A DNA stretch of 64,000 bases from Hyaloscypha bicolor E. Its lineage: Eukaryota > Ascomycota > Leotiomycetes > Helotiales > Hyaloscyphaceae. Positions 14,881 through 28,711 of the stretch are shown here, in pieces (the stretch's first letter is position 1; each line of letters opens with the position of its first letter). Where the stretch lies: NCBI RefSeq assembly GCF_002865645.1, contig NW_020194684.1, positions 4,627,952 through 4,691,951 on the forward strand. Reading direction: 5' to 3'. The notes below the pieces were generated by a model. It did not search any database and was not told where the DNA came from. It saw only the letters and a program-made list of their open reading frames with translations. The position numbers and the translations under genes are program-made.

Positions 14881-17800
14881 ACTATACCCCCCTCCTAGGA
14901 TCTTATTCTCAAGATCTATTAATCTATCCTAGTAAATATTTATTTAATTATTTATTTAATTAATATAAACTTCTAGTATCTTGGGAGATAGTTTTGCTAA
15001 TATGATCTGGATAATAGATATAAAAATCGTCTAATTAGATCGGGGCTAAATAAGTGAGAAGGAAGGGTAATTATATCCCAGATATAGGGGCTAGCCGGTA
15101 ATTGCGATTTCGTTTAGGATCTGAGTATTCTAATTAGCTCGATCCAAAGTACTAAGGCGCTATCCTATAAAACCAATACTACCTATTAGATCTCGTATTA
15201 GAATAATCTAAATAGCTATATGGAAAGTATTTAATAAATATTTATATAAGAAACCCATATAAATATTTCTAAGGTCCTAGAGATTATTTGCGGGCTTCTG
15301 GAAATATATATTAATTAGTTATACTAGTTTCTAATTAGAACTAGTATAAAAACTAGTAGTTAATCCAGGTAGTTCTCTATCTCTATAAAAGGACCTCTTT
15401 ATATTACTATATACTCTCTTTCTTTCTAATAACTATATATATAACTTTTTCTATTATTGCCTTCTAGCCTCTTTTTCTGCCTTTCTTTAAGTCTTCTTTA
15501 ATTATTTTTAATTAATTCCATAATATTTTCTTCTGGCTTTATTATCTGTCTCTATAATAATAAATATAAAGGTAATCTTATAGCCTTCTTTTCTATTACT
15601 AGCAAATACTTGAAATATTTCAAGTATTTACTTATTAATTTCTTTACCTTATATACTATAGTACCTAGTAAGAAGAATTATAACTATTATAATAAGGGTT
15701 CTAAGTTTTATATATTAGTAAGTTCTTTAGCTTTAATATTTATTAAAGCTAATATAATTTCAGATTTCTTACTACTTATTAGAGGCTTGCCGGTTCTGGG
15801 AAAATACTATTATAACCTTTAAGAAATTTCTTAAAGTATATCCTAAATAGTATTATACTAATAAGGATAATACTATTAATTAGGTTTTCGAAAACTAGAA
15901 GAATACTAATAAGCTTCGGAATTCTTCTTCCTATCTTAATAAGGCAGATAATAATACTATTTGGGTTAATATTCCAAAGGTAAGTTTTTTCTAATATATT
16001 TAGGTACTTGCTAATTCCTTAAAGAAATACTATAATATTTACTTTTAAGGTATTAACCTTATTATTAAGCTTACTACCGAGATTACTAAGTAGTCTATTA
16101 CTAGTACTTTAAATACTAATAATATAATACTTATAGCTATTCGGGACCTGACTTTAGAAGTTCGGGCCTTCTATAAGGTATATATAGCTATTATAAGTTC
16201 CTTACTTGCTTCTCTTAATATTCTTAATACTAATATTATTATAGTATAACTATATCCCGTTAAGAGATAAGCAGATTCCGGAGAATATTAGCTAATTCTT
16301 TACCAAGTCCTAAATAGGGCTAGTATCTAGTATTCTTGCTTTGGAAATTAGAAATTTATAGGAATTAGAGTTTATTTATTTGAGATACCTATAGTTAGTT
16401 TACCTATAATAAATCTTTCTTAATCCTAAACCTTTTTCTAATAATTTAAATATAATTCTTATAAGCCTTAATAAAACCCTGGAAAATCTTTATAAATAAA
16501 AAACCCAGGGAAAAAGTATTTCTATTATTATTCCGGGCCTTTTCTTGGCTATTCAGGTTCTTTCTTTCTTTTAAATAGCCTTTTTCTTAGTAGTCCAGAA
16601 TTCTTTTTAATCTTAAGAGGTTATTAAGAAATAGTTTCGGATTTTAAGCTATAGTTTTGGTTATATAATTTTAGAAGTTTTTTAGAATTTTTAAGATTAG
16701 GGAAAGTAAGTAACTAGGTATTATAATCTTTAGGCCAGGCTTTCTATTTAATTAAATACTATTACTTCTTATTTCTATTATCTTATTAGTAATTAATAAT
16801 AGCTTCTACTTCCTATTCTTATTCTTTATTATTATCTGCTAATTCCGGAAGTTCTCTAAAAAGATATAGGTATGGCTCCTAATTCTTTTTTACTATATAT
16901 TTTTTAAGAAAGAAAATATAAAAAGTTAGATATAAATAATTATATATACTTGGTAATTCTAACTTATATACCAAATTACTAATATATTTAAGAATTCTAA
17001 ATAGACCTATAAATTTTGGCTTAAGCTTTCTTGCCTTAAGTTTAATATTCCTTATTAATAGTATTACCCAGGCTCCTTTAAAGTAGTATTTAGCTAACTA
17101 GTACTTATTATAGTAGGTTTCCCGGTTATTTTATATATAATACTATAAATCCTCAAGCTTTTTCTACTTTGCTTTAAGGGTTTCTAGCCTCCTATATATA
17201 GCTAGTATCTCTTCTATAATCCTGTCCTCAGGATTTTATAGAAGTTAAGGATAGTATCTATAATATATATAGAAAGATATATCCTATAAAACCTAATATT
17301 TTGAGTTATTATATATAAATTCCGTAAAAGATAATTTCTTAAACCAGTTATTCTTTTAGGTATTATAATAATATCTCAGGTAATATTCCAGGGCCTGGTT
17401 CTGCCTTTCTATCTAATTATCTATCTGAGGATAGTAAACTATATTTAAATATTATTTATATATTAAGTAGAAGTAGAAAGCAGACTAGAACTAGCTAGTA
17501 AATACCGTTTCTTGGTCGGAAATAATTCTATTAGGGGAGCCAAAGATCAAGAAAATATATTTCTATATAATCTTGGCAAGTTCTAGAGAGTTAATAGTCT
17601 TATAATATATAATATACCTTACTATTTTAGAGTACTAGTTAATAATTATAAGAATTATATTAAAATCGAGACCTCTTGCCGGATTCTTATATAGCGGTAG
17701 ACCTGTAATAAAATCTATAAAAATCTTACTCCAGGATCTCTTAGGCTATAGTAAATTACTAAGCAGGCTATATAGCAAATACCTCTTTACCTTAATTCTC

Positions 17801-19194
17801 TAGTAGATATTATATTCTTAATAATAATTATAAATATCTCTTTCTATATTCTCCTAATACTAGGACCTTCTAAGAAGCTCGAGAGTCTTCTCTACTCTAT
17901 AGTATCTAGCTATTAGGTTATTATAATAAAGCTTTATAACTTCTTAATATAAAGCGGGATTATTAGGTATAATAATTCTTGAATAGTATCTAAGTAGGCC
18001 CGAATTATTTTTCTAGATTTCTTTTCTCTTAGTATCTTTCTTACCAAGTTTCTGTTTTATAATATTCTAATATCGAGAATTATTTCTCTAAGCCACCTAA
18101 ATAATATCCAGAAAAGATTTAGATAAAGGGGCTAGTACTATGGCTCTTTTAGTAGCCGTATATATCTATATATAGGGAATTAGGTATTTATAACTATCTA
18201 ATTCAAAAACTCGGAGGACTAAGAAGTCTTTAGTTCTATTAAGTAATATAGTTATGGATATTCTTATTATCTTAGCTATAATAGTAGAGCCTTTAAGGCA
18301 TTTCCCTATACCTTGCTTTTTAACTAATTTTATAGTTAAGGGATCTATAAGATAATCTATCTACTTGTTTTATAGTAAATATTTCTTCTTGGCTATTACG
18401 GATATAGTAAGTATTAAATAATACCTATTTCAAAGAGGAAACTCTTTAAATATCTATAAGAACCTCTAAATCGCAACTGCAAAAGCTTCTTTTAACTTAT
18501 TCTAAAAGATTAGAAGCCAAGTTATATTAATAGAATCTTCTTTATAATTAGATCTTCTACTAGGTCCGTCTACTGGATTTGAGGCGCCTCTATAGTAAAT
18601 AATATTAAAATTATATATTATAAGATATATTATCTAATATGCTTAATAACTCTCTAGATACTTTATTTTTATAAAGTATTAGAGGTTATTATAATCTGTA
18701 ATAACCTTAATTATAAACCTGAATCCTTTAAAGTAATAGTACTAATACTTAAAGGCTTTAATAATTATAAGCAGCTCCCTATTATAGGTACTATAGTTAT
18801 ATTCGGCTCCGGAGAGTTTCCGGGACCAGAATACTACTAGATACTAGTATTTTTTTGGGCCATTACTAGAATTAACTTATTATGAAATAGTACTAGTAAT
18901 TACGAATTTCGATATATCGGTTTTAATACAAATCTTCTTAGAAGAATCAAAATAGACTAGAATAGGTATTATAGTAAAAGCTTTTTTTAAAGTCTTAAAG
19001 CTTTTAGCTACTTTATCTATCTATATAAAGAGACCGGATTTCCGGTCCTTTTCTATTTCTTTTAAGAGATCTATTAAGCCTATAGTTACCTGAGAGTAAT
19101 AGTAGATAAACCTGCGGTAGAAATTAGTAAATCCAAGAAATACTTAGATATTATAAAATAATTCTGGTTCTGGCTATTTAATAATACTACGGAC

Positions 19195-19380
19195 CTATTC
19201 AGGATCCGTATAAATATCTTCTATTCTAATAAGGAAGCCCAAAAATTTGACTTCCTTAATATTAAACTCGTATTTACTAAGTTTATAAAACAGGTTATTT
19301 TTATATAGCCTAATAAGTACCTGGCGAATATAATTATGGTATTTATCCTTATTTCGGGAGTAAATAAGAATATTATTCAA
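19195..19380 (-). pseudogene. Relic of Gypsy reverse transcriptase (palm domain)
   Basis: Sixty-one codons remain open inside the complete Gypsy element. The residue pattern ILIYS, then two mixed-charge helices, then EVKFLGF and TDPE is diagnostic of Ty3/Gypsy reverse transcriptase. The catalytic Asp pair just before ILIYS is replaced by Asn-Asn, so the enzyme would be inactive even if translated. There is no genuine start codon context; this is only a stop-free window inside a dead pol gene. Confidence 0.85.
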
Positions 19381-22111
19381 ATAAATAACTATGAAATAAT
19401 CCAGGAGCCCTATAAGTATAGTATTAATATATATTTGAAATATAGCTAGTATATTAGCTAGCCCAAAAGGTATTATAAGATATTCAAAATAGCTATAGCA
19501 GGTCCTAAAAGCCGTCTTCTACTTATATTTTTTACGAATTCTTACCTAATAATATATATTCTTAAGATCTAGCTTTATAAAGATCTTGGCTTTTCGGAGC
19601 CGGTTAAGGGTCTTATTAATAAGAGAAAGCGGATATTAATTCTTAATTATAACTTGGTTAAGTCTATAATAATTAATATAAAGGTATAGTTCTCTATTCT
19701 TCTTGGGAATAAAAAGAATAGGCACTTTTACTAGGCTTTTACTAGGCCTTATCTAATATTTATAAAGTATATCCTATAAATATAGATATAATACTTCTAG
19801 TTAGGTCTCTAATAGATTATATAAAGGCCTATACGGGACTGTACTATCTATATTAATAGAGTATTTAATACTACTAAGATTAGGAAGTTCCAAAGCTTTA
19901 TTAGAGTCAAAAATCTCTAAGAAGTCTTTATATTTATTATCCCGGAAATAGATAGGTATTTCTAAGGCCCCTTTCCGGAGGGTATTAATTTGCCGTATTA
20001 AAAACTCCTATTTAGTATTACTAGAATTATATAATAAAGCAGAGATCTAGTAACTATTACAAATATATAAAGCCTACTATTTAGGATAATTATATTTGCC
20101 TTTAGTTAAGAATAAGACTTGAGATACTAGCTTAGGGTACTAGTTAAGCTCCTTATTAAATTCTTTTAGTATTAGGATCTTAATATTATTAGGCTATATA
20201 AGTATATATGCCTATTATTTCTTAATATAGTCTATATATTATATAAGAATTACTTTATAAAATTCTATATTAAAGATAAGGCTATAAGAGCTAATATTCT
20301 TATATCTATAGAACCGGAACTTAAAAGAATATATCTTACTATAATTATCTATAATAAATACCTCAAGATTATAGGCTTAATAGACCTTGAATCTATTCCT
20401 ATAAAAGATTATAAACTCTTGGTTATACTTAGCTAAGGCAGTAAAGCCCCGGCTTTAAGCCTAATTATTATTAAGAAAGTTATAGTCTAATCCGGTATTA
20501 CCGAGTCTATTATATATTTCTGAGATATCTACTTCTGGCTATATTAATCTTGCTTAAATAGTTATATAAAGTAATATGCCTTTTTTATTATGGCTAAAAT
20601 TATTAATATTCAAGATTTGGCCTTCCCTTTTCCCTATTCCTTAGGAGGGTCTTTTCTAGAGTACTTCTCTATAGTAATAGTATTAACCTGCTTCTATAAA
20701 TACCTTAACTTTTCTATGATTTTGGCCTTATTAGGGTTCTGCTAAACCTATTTGGTATACTTGAAATACTTTATATTTCCTGAGAAATATTCTTTCTATT
20801 TATAAGTCTAATAAACTATACCTAAAGTAGAACTAGTACTTTATTAAGGCCTTAAAAAGGCCAAAGTACTACCTGAGGGTTTCTTATATAATTTTCGGAA
20901 CTTATTCTTCCTTTTTTAATAGCCTTGCAAATTAGAATTCGCTAAGTCAGAGTTCTTGGGAGCAGAATTGCCTTTACTAGACTCTCCTACCTTTATTCTC
21001 CTTAATTTGAGGTAAGTAATATATTCTGCTTTCTAAGCTTTCTTAAGCTATTCGGAAACAGATATTACCTTATCTCCTAAAAGAATAAATATAAGTATCT
21101 AATAAGTCTTATAGTTAGATAAAGTAGTATTAAGAGTCCGGACCCGGTTCCTCTTAGGATATAGGTCCTGGTTAACTTCGAGACTAATTATCCGAGTATA
21201 TAATTCGGTAACTATCTTACTATTTTTCTAATAAAGATCTCGGAGTTTCTTAAAGGTATCTTATTAACGGGTTTGAGATATTTGAAATATATTAGCCAAG
21301 TAGGTCTTAAATTACTCCTAATAAATCTTATATAATAGTAGGCTTTACTTTATTATAGCCTCCCAAGTATTATAAGGTTTATTCCTAAGGGTACTTATAG
21401 CAAAATTAACTCTAGAAAAGTATCTATTATAAGTTTAAGGCTAGGTCCTAAAGACTGCCTTCCAGGAGAATATGAATATCTTCTATTTCTTGAGAAACTT
21501 TCTATAATATAAGTCAGGTATCCGGATCTTAAGAAGCTTCTCTCGGTCTAAATATATCTTTAGGATATTATATAATAGCTTTTAATAGATAGTATCGAGA
21601 TTACTCTTAAAGCTTATTATATTAGGAAAGAGAGTGAGTTCTAATTCCATTTCAGGAAGTTCCCTAATAAGAATTACTAAGGAAAAGAGGATAGACTTAT
21701 AAATAGAGTTTCTACGAGATATAGTAAACTACAAGATATCCCTGAGAATATCCTTATATTACTCTAACTATAGGATATACTAGTTAATTATATCTACTAA
21801 TTCTTGCTTTTATTAGAGCGCTTTGACTTTAGTATACAAGCCCTGTTCCGTAGCTTGGGTAATAATAACTCGGGTATTAATCTCGGTATCTTAATTATTA
21901 CCGGGATTATTTCTGTTATTATTACTAGCTCTCAGAGGCTCCTAAGGGGTCCTATTAAAAGTATTAGATAAGCCTTTATTATTACTTATATCGGGATTAA
22001 TCTAGTTAACTTTCTCTATAGGAATAGCTTTAGCGAGAGGTTATATATTTCGCAGATTTCGAGATATAATTACTTATTAAACTACCTTCTTTAAGGGTAG
22101 AGAGATTAGCT

Positions 22112-22409
22112 TATAAGGTATTTATTAATAGGTAATAAGATAATAGAATAAATTAGTATATTATAAAACTATAGTATTAAATTTAGTATAGAACTAATCT
22201 CTATCCCTCTTATAAGGTCCAGGGAAGCCCCCTCTAAATAAGAGGCCCCGATAGTATATATATAATTAGTAATTTATAAGCCTAATATATATAATATAAA
22301 TAGTAGTTAGTTAGGATATTAAAGGGCTGCCGAACTCCCTGATTAATACCTATAATATCCGAGATTCGTTATATGCCCTTAAGTCACGTGTGTCCCTATA
22401 TATATTACA
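22112..22409 (-). repeat. 5' LTR (right) of the complete Gypsy element, 298 bp
   Basis: This is the partner of 14583-14880. The minus-strand start TGTAAT is retained here. It carries CACGTG at 22385-22390, where the left LTR has CACGTA (14856-14861). Confidence 0.9.
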
Positions 22410-22414
22410 GAAAT
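22410..22414. repeat. Target-site duplication GAAAT, right copy
   Basis: Identical to 14578-14582; see the left copy. Confidence 0.9.
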
Positions 22415-22685
22415 ATACTTATATTACTAATAGTAATTAGATTTCGGACTTTAATAAAACTAATAAATAAAGAATAGAGAATATAATATAATATTAGAAA
22501 ATAAAATAGAAAACGAAATATTATATTTTTCTTTATTTTTTCTTTCTTATATATATTTAAGAAATTAAAGAAATATTAAATTAGAAAATATTAATTAGAA
22601 GTTTTTTATTTTATTTTATTTTTCTATTTATTATATTATTTATAACTATTATAAAAATATTAGTAATTATTTTATAAGTAGTTAT

Positions 22686-22986
22686 TAGTATAACTATTTC
22701 TCTAGAAGTTTTATATATAGTTACGAGATACGGGACACGGGATATAAGTAATAGATAATAAGATATAAGTAATAGAATATGAGATATAAAATATAGTTAT
22801 ATAACCTCGTATTCTATTAGTAATTTAACTAGTAGACTAGATCCCTTTAGGCTTAGTAGATTTAGGAATTATATATTAATATTATAATACTATAATTCCT
22901 ATTTCTAAATAATAACTTTACTAACCTTATATAAATAATACTTCTATAACTATATAATAATACTATATATTACTAGTAAACTAATA
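22686..22986 (+). repeat. 5' LTR of Copia element, 301 bp
   Basis: It matches 28712-29012 over its full length with equal size. The LTR starts TAGTATAAC here and TGGTATAGC in the partner, and both end ACTAATA (probably ACTAACA originally). Differences between the two LTRs are mostly G-to-A or C-to-T in this left copy. No perfect 5-bp duplication was seen outside the pair. Confidence 0.85.
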
Positions 22987-25900
22987 CTAATTAGTTAATA
23001 CTTATAAATTAGGAAAAATTAAGCTATACTTACCTAAGATTTGGTTACTTAAGGGTAAAGCTATTATTCTAGTTAAAGAGAAAATAATTATTAATTCTAT
23101 TATCTATAATTTAGTTATATAAATAAGAAAGATACTTAATCTTACTAAGGCCTAATTATATTATATTAAAGAAGAAAATATCTATTAGTTCTATTATTTA
23201 TAATTCGGTTATATAAGTAGGAAGGGTATTTAATCTTACTAAGTACTAAAATAGTTAGCTATTTAATTATCTTATTTTATTCTTATTTAACTTCTATAAA
23301 ACCCTTTCAAAAACTACCTTTTTTTAAATTCCTGGAGCTCTTAAGCTTTAGAACTATTAAGTTCTTCCGGAATCTCGATATTTTACTTCTTAAATTTTAC
23401 TTCCTAAATTTCTTATTATAAATAAAAATTTTATCTTAAATATAATACTTATTATAAATTACTTATTTTATAAACTACTTTTCTTTTTATAAATTTATTT
23501 TCCTTATAAACTATTATACCTTAAACTAAATATAAGCCTATAAAATATATAATAGCAAAATATACTATAATAGATAATTTCTTTATTAGATTTATCTAAT
23601 CTAATTATTCTATAAATAATAATAATTTCAAGAAATTAGTAAGAAAGTAGAAATATGAAATTAACCTAAACTTTACTAAGGCAAACGAGATAACTAAGTT
23701 CTTAAATACTAAGCTATTTTAATATATTCTTTATAAAATAGTTAATAATAATCTTTGAGAGCTATTTAGATATAACTTTAAGAACTTTACTTATTAAGGA
23801 AACTTTAATAAATTTAAACTCCCGGAGATATTATATTTATATAAGACTCTTTAGTATAATAATATATTTATATAATAAAATAATAGTACTAATACTATTA
23901 TAAATACCCTATATATTATTATAAAAGAAAATAAATAGTATATATAATTAAATAAGAATATATTAGTAGCTAGATTAGACTTTATTAAGAAACTAATCCT
24001 ATTAGGCTTTATTACTCTTATAAAGAATAAGTACCTAGAATCTATTATCTTTAATATTTCTATATTACTATTATTTTCTTTATTACTTTCTTTACTATTA
24101 TATCTTATATCTCTACTAGATTTATATATTAGTATAAAAGCTCTAGAAGTAAATAATATATTTTTACTATTATTATTACTATAACTATAACTAAATAATT
24201 CCTAATTTCCTTTAATTATAAGACTTATTAGGGAAGTTACTAAGATTTATACTAAAGAATAAAAGTATAATAGATCTAATAATAATTTTAATTATAAACT
24301 CACTATTTTCCTTAATATTTACTAATATATAGAGCTTTTATAAAAGGTACTAATACGAGCTTTTCCTATTATACTAAAGAAACTAGCTCAAGATTATTTC
24401 TATAGTAACTAGCTCTTTTAATATATATATAAAGAGGCTTATATTAATATCTATAGCTTCTTTAAAAGCTCTGGATTTAAATATCAAAATTTAGATAAGT
24501 AAAATACTATTATATTAGCTTCTATAACTACTAAATTTCCGGAAAAAATAATATTTAAGACTATTTAACTACTAATTAATAAACTATATTAACTATAATA
24601 TAGTCTTATATCTAACTTATAAAATACCGAATTTCTCTATAATAAGATTATTGCCTTTTACTAAGGCTCCCGAATATATAAATATATAATCTCAGATTCT
24701 CCTATAAATCTCGGCTAGCTTATTAATAAGCTCTAGTTATCTATTATTATATATAAAAGTAAATAATAAGCTAATCCCAAAATCTTTTTTACTAATTAAT
24801 AATATTACTCTCAGAACTTTCTAAGTTATTATTTCTTCGGAAATTATTAATACGAATCTAGTCATAACTTTAGAACTCGTAATAATTACTCTAAGCCCTA
24901 TAATTATAATAATTATACCCTAAAGTTATGTTTTATATATAAGAAACCCGAATACTACTTATAAAAGTATATACTAGAGAAATAAGAGGCTAAGAAGGCT
25001 CGATTTAGGAATAGAAATATCTATTAGTTTAGATCCCGAAATACCTATAACTTTAATAAATACTTTAGTAATACTTATATATAATATATTATTAAAGCCA
25101 AAAGTAAAGAAAGTAATAAGAGTAGTAAGAATAAACTAGTAAATAATGCTTTTGAGGCTTTATTAGCGGAAATAGATAAAGAAGAGAAATATTACCCAGA
25201 TTTCTATTTTACTTTAATTAAGAGCTTTTTAGCCGCTCCTATTACTTCTATTCTACTAATAATTATAGCTAATACTTTTATAAATAACCTTATTTCTCTT
25301 TCTCTTATATATTAAATAATAGGCAAAAATTATACCTTAAAGCCTATTAAACCCTTAATAGAAAATGCCTAGACTTTTATAATTAATAATATATTAAGAT
25401 ATAATACTTATTACTTTTATAAAGTTATAATTAATACTAGAGCCTCTAGATACTTAATTACTAGTTCTAATTAATTTCAAGCTCTCTAGTAAACTAATAA
25501 TAGTATTAAACTTAATAAAACTACTAAAAGTTAAGTTAATATTTAGTTTAGTATTAGATTTATATCTTCTATTAGATCTATAATAGTAAGTATACTAATT
25601 AGGTAAGTATAATTCCATATTATATCTTTAAAAACTCTATTTTTACTTAGCTTAGCTAATATAAATAAGCTAGGAATCTATTTTAATAATCTTACTAATT
25701 ATCTTATTACTTTTACTAGAAAATATATACCTATAATATAATATTTCAGATATTCTTTCTTACTTTAGAATATTATACTATAAGGCTTTATTTCCGAATT
25801 CTTTACTTATAACTCCTGCTTTCTTATAGAGATTAAATTATAATATTTATATTATTATTTTAGTTATCTATTTATTAGTAAGCTCTGAAATATATTAGAA

Positions 25901-28171
25901 TAAGCAGGTTATAATATTAATATAAAAGCCCTTAAATATCTTATAAAATACTATAAGTAATACCAGAAATATAGCTAATTACCCGGATAATTTAAGTTTA
26001 ACCTAAGAAATAATATTAGCTTTAATTACTCTATTATTATTAATATTTTCTATATTTCTAATAAGCCTATACTCTATATTATTAATAAAGGCACTTAATA
26101 TTAAGCCGGCTAATAGCTCTAGAATATTAGTATAATATATATCTGAGATATATTTAAATAATACTAGATTAATAACTATTTAGGCCCTCCTAATTAGATT
26201 ATAGCAAATACCAGAAAGCAGTTTACTAGTAAGAAATTTGCTTAGCTTGCAAATACTATAGGAACTAAGATTAAGATTATTCCTATAGAAGCTTATAACT
26301 CTATTAGAATTATAGAATATTACTATAGCCCGATTTAATATACCTATTTTATTATTATAGCTAAAGTTAATAGAATTAATAAGAATACTATACTTTAAAT
26401 AGCTTTTAAAGCTATTAATAACTTTATGGAACCTAATAATATTATTCTAATTCTTTTAATTTATAGTACTTTATTTTAAATAACTAAATATAATACCTTA
26501 TTACTTATTATATTATAGTAATTAGCGGTATTTAAGAAGGTAATAGTAGAAATTTAGAAGCTTTAAGCTAGGTATTAAATTACGAATACTTTAAATACCC
26601 GAAATAGTTCTAGTACTACTAATATTTATAAACTATCTCTGAATTCAAATATTCTTGTTTAATATAAAGAAAATACTAGTTAATCTAGTAATTAGAATAG
26701 ATTATATAAGCTAGTAGCTATTAATAAGGAGAATTATATAGTAGCTTTATTATATAATAATACTATCTTCTATTTAACTTCTATAAAGCCCTTTTATATA
26801 GGGAATATTAAGGTTATTACTAATAGCCCCGAACCTAAACCTGTTTCCGAACCTAATAATAAGGCTAAAAGTAATACGGGGATAATTTCTCCTACTATTT
26901 CACTAAAGTATAATAGAGAATATTTTTATAAGATCCCGGATATTACGGTATTCCTATAGAATAATAAACTATATAAGAATTCCCGTTAAGTTAAAGTCGC
27001 TAGCTTCCTAAAAAAGAATATATTTAAGATTACTTCTAGATCTCAGATACTAAAGAAGATATATATTTTTAATTTCCGGTTTATTAATAAGATTAAGAAT
27101 AAAGATATAGAAAAAGAGCTTAAGAAGTCGAGACTAGTTATTTAAGCTTATAATAATAGTAAGAAATATATAGTATTAATATAATTACTTATTATTTAAT
27201 ATATTAGCCAGAGAATTATTCTTAGTATTATTACTATAATAATAGATATTATAGAATTATATTTATATAATATCTTATAAGCTTATATCTAATTAATAAT
27301 CTTACTTAATTATAATTTCTATATTAACTTATCCTATAAGCTTACTAGAGAGCTAAATCTAAAGAATAATTCTATTCTAAAGATTATAAAACTACTATAT
27401 AATATACCGGAAGCTAGGAATTACTAGTTTAAGACTTATTATTTCTATTATATTAATAAGCTCTTTATAAAATAGTCGACTTATAATCCTTACTTACTTT
27501 ATAGTAAATAATTCTTTGAAATTATTAGCCTTTAAACTAATAATACCCTATTTATTAGAACTAATAATTTTATAAAAGCAAAGTAACTAAAGCTTTATAA
27601 GGCTAAGTTCTTAGCTAAGAAATATAAATTCCTTACTTTTAATTATAATTTCAAATTTAATAAAAGTATTATTTATATAAATATTACTAGAATTACCCTT
27701 ATATAGGAATACTAATATAAGAACCTCCAAATTATTTCTATAAAAAATACTACTACTATAAGTAATAGGAGTACTATTTATTAAAATCTCTCTATTAAGA
27801 ACTAATATATTACCTAATATATAAGAGAAATATATATTATATTAGTCTATTAACTAGAAGCTTTATATAACCTATTAATTACTACTTAAGTTATTAAATC
27901 CTCGGAAACTAATATAAAGGCACTTAATAAGCATATTTAATAGTAAATTAAGAATACTATTAGAGAACTAAGATTCGTAAAGCTAGTAAAGAAGTTCTTA
28001 TATTTAATTATTTTTATAAATACTTTATTTATAAATAATAGAGATCTCTTCTCCCAAATTAGATATATTCTAGTTCTAGTAAATAGAACTAGATATACTA
28101 ATATTATTTACTAGTTCTCTACTAAATACAAGAAAGTTACTAGAAGTATTCTAGCTTCGGAACTCTATAAT

Positions 28172-28480
28172 ATGACTTACGGTTTTAATATGGGCGCTTT
28201 AGTTAAATCTATAATTAATAAAGTACTAGAAATAGAACTACTACTAGTTATTTATACGGATTCGAAGTTATTATATAAATGCCTCGTTAAATTAGGTACT
28301 ATTCGAGAGAAACGCCTAATAATTAATATAATATACCTCTGCCAGGCATATAAATAATAAGAAATCGCGAAAGTCAAGTGAATTAAGGGAAAATCAAATC
28401 CTGCCAATTCTATAATAAAATCGAAGCTAACGAATATCCTCAAGTACCTAATTAATACGAATATTATATAATTAGATATA
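28172..28480 (+). pseudogene. Relic of Copia RNase H domain
   Basis: The segment contains VIYTDSKLLYKCLVKLGT followed by REKRLIINI, a close match to the fungal Copia RNase H motif around DSKSLYDCLVKLGT and EKRLMIDI. After a stop at 28358 the same frame continues with a relic of the KWI-G-SNPAD motif and ends near VEEWVE. This part has higher GC and fewer TA dinucleotides than the rest of the element. Confidence 0.85.
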
Positions 28481-28711
28481 GAGGAATGGGTCGAGTGCGA
28501 ATAGGGCAGAAAATAGATATATAGGATAGGAGGATATTATAGGAGGGGAAGTCACGTGCAAAAGGCCGCGGCCTTTAGTATATAATTAAAACCTCAGAAG
28601 CAATATGGATATATAGAGCGTTTGGGAAATCTGGCACTAGGCCGGATTAGGGAATTTGCATGCAATTAGAGGGAGATACTATTTTTCGTATTTTTAGAGA
28701 GTTTCTAGTAT

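Larger units (their letters stand above)
14583..22409 (-). mobile_element. Structurally complete, RIP-inactivated Ty3/Gypsy retrotransposon (7.8 kb)
   Basis: Two 298-bp LTRs, a polypurine tract and a perfect GAAAT duplication define the whole insertion. The clearest coding relic is a minus-strand open frame at 19195-19380, which reads as the palm region of a Ty3/Gypsy reverse transcriptase: NNILIYSRN (family form DDILIYSRN), then a KYEFNIKEVKFLGF segment, then IRIEDIYTDPE. Both active-site Asp are Asn, the product of G-to-A change. The rest of gag-pol is interrupted by many stops. Its intact ends inside older decayed copies suggest it is a later insertion. The open frame at 15610-15822 on the plus strand is not recognisable and runs against the element. 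Confidence 0.92.

Noticed and set aside
15610..15822. Plus-strand frame of 70 codons inside the complete Gypsy element
   Set aside because: It runs against the element and has only AT-rich codons without any recognisable motif.
28252..28443. Minus-strand frame across the Copia RNase H relic
   Set aside because: It is the antisense shadow of the recognisable plus-strand RNase H sequence.
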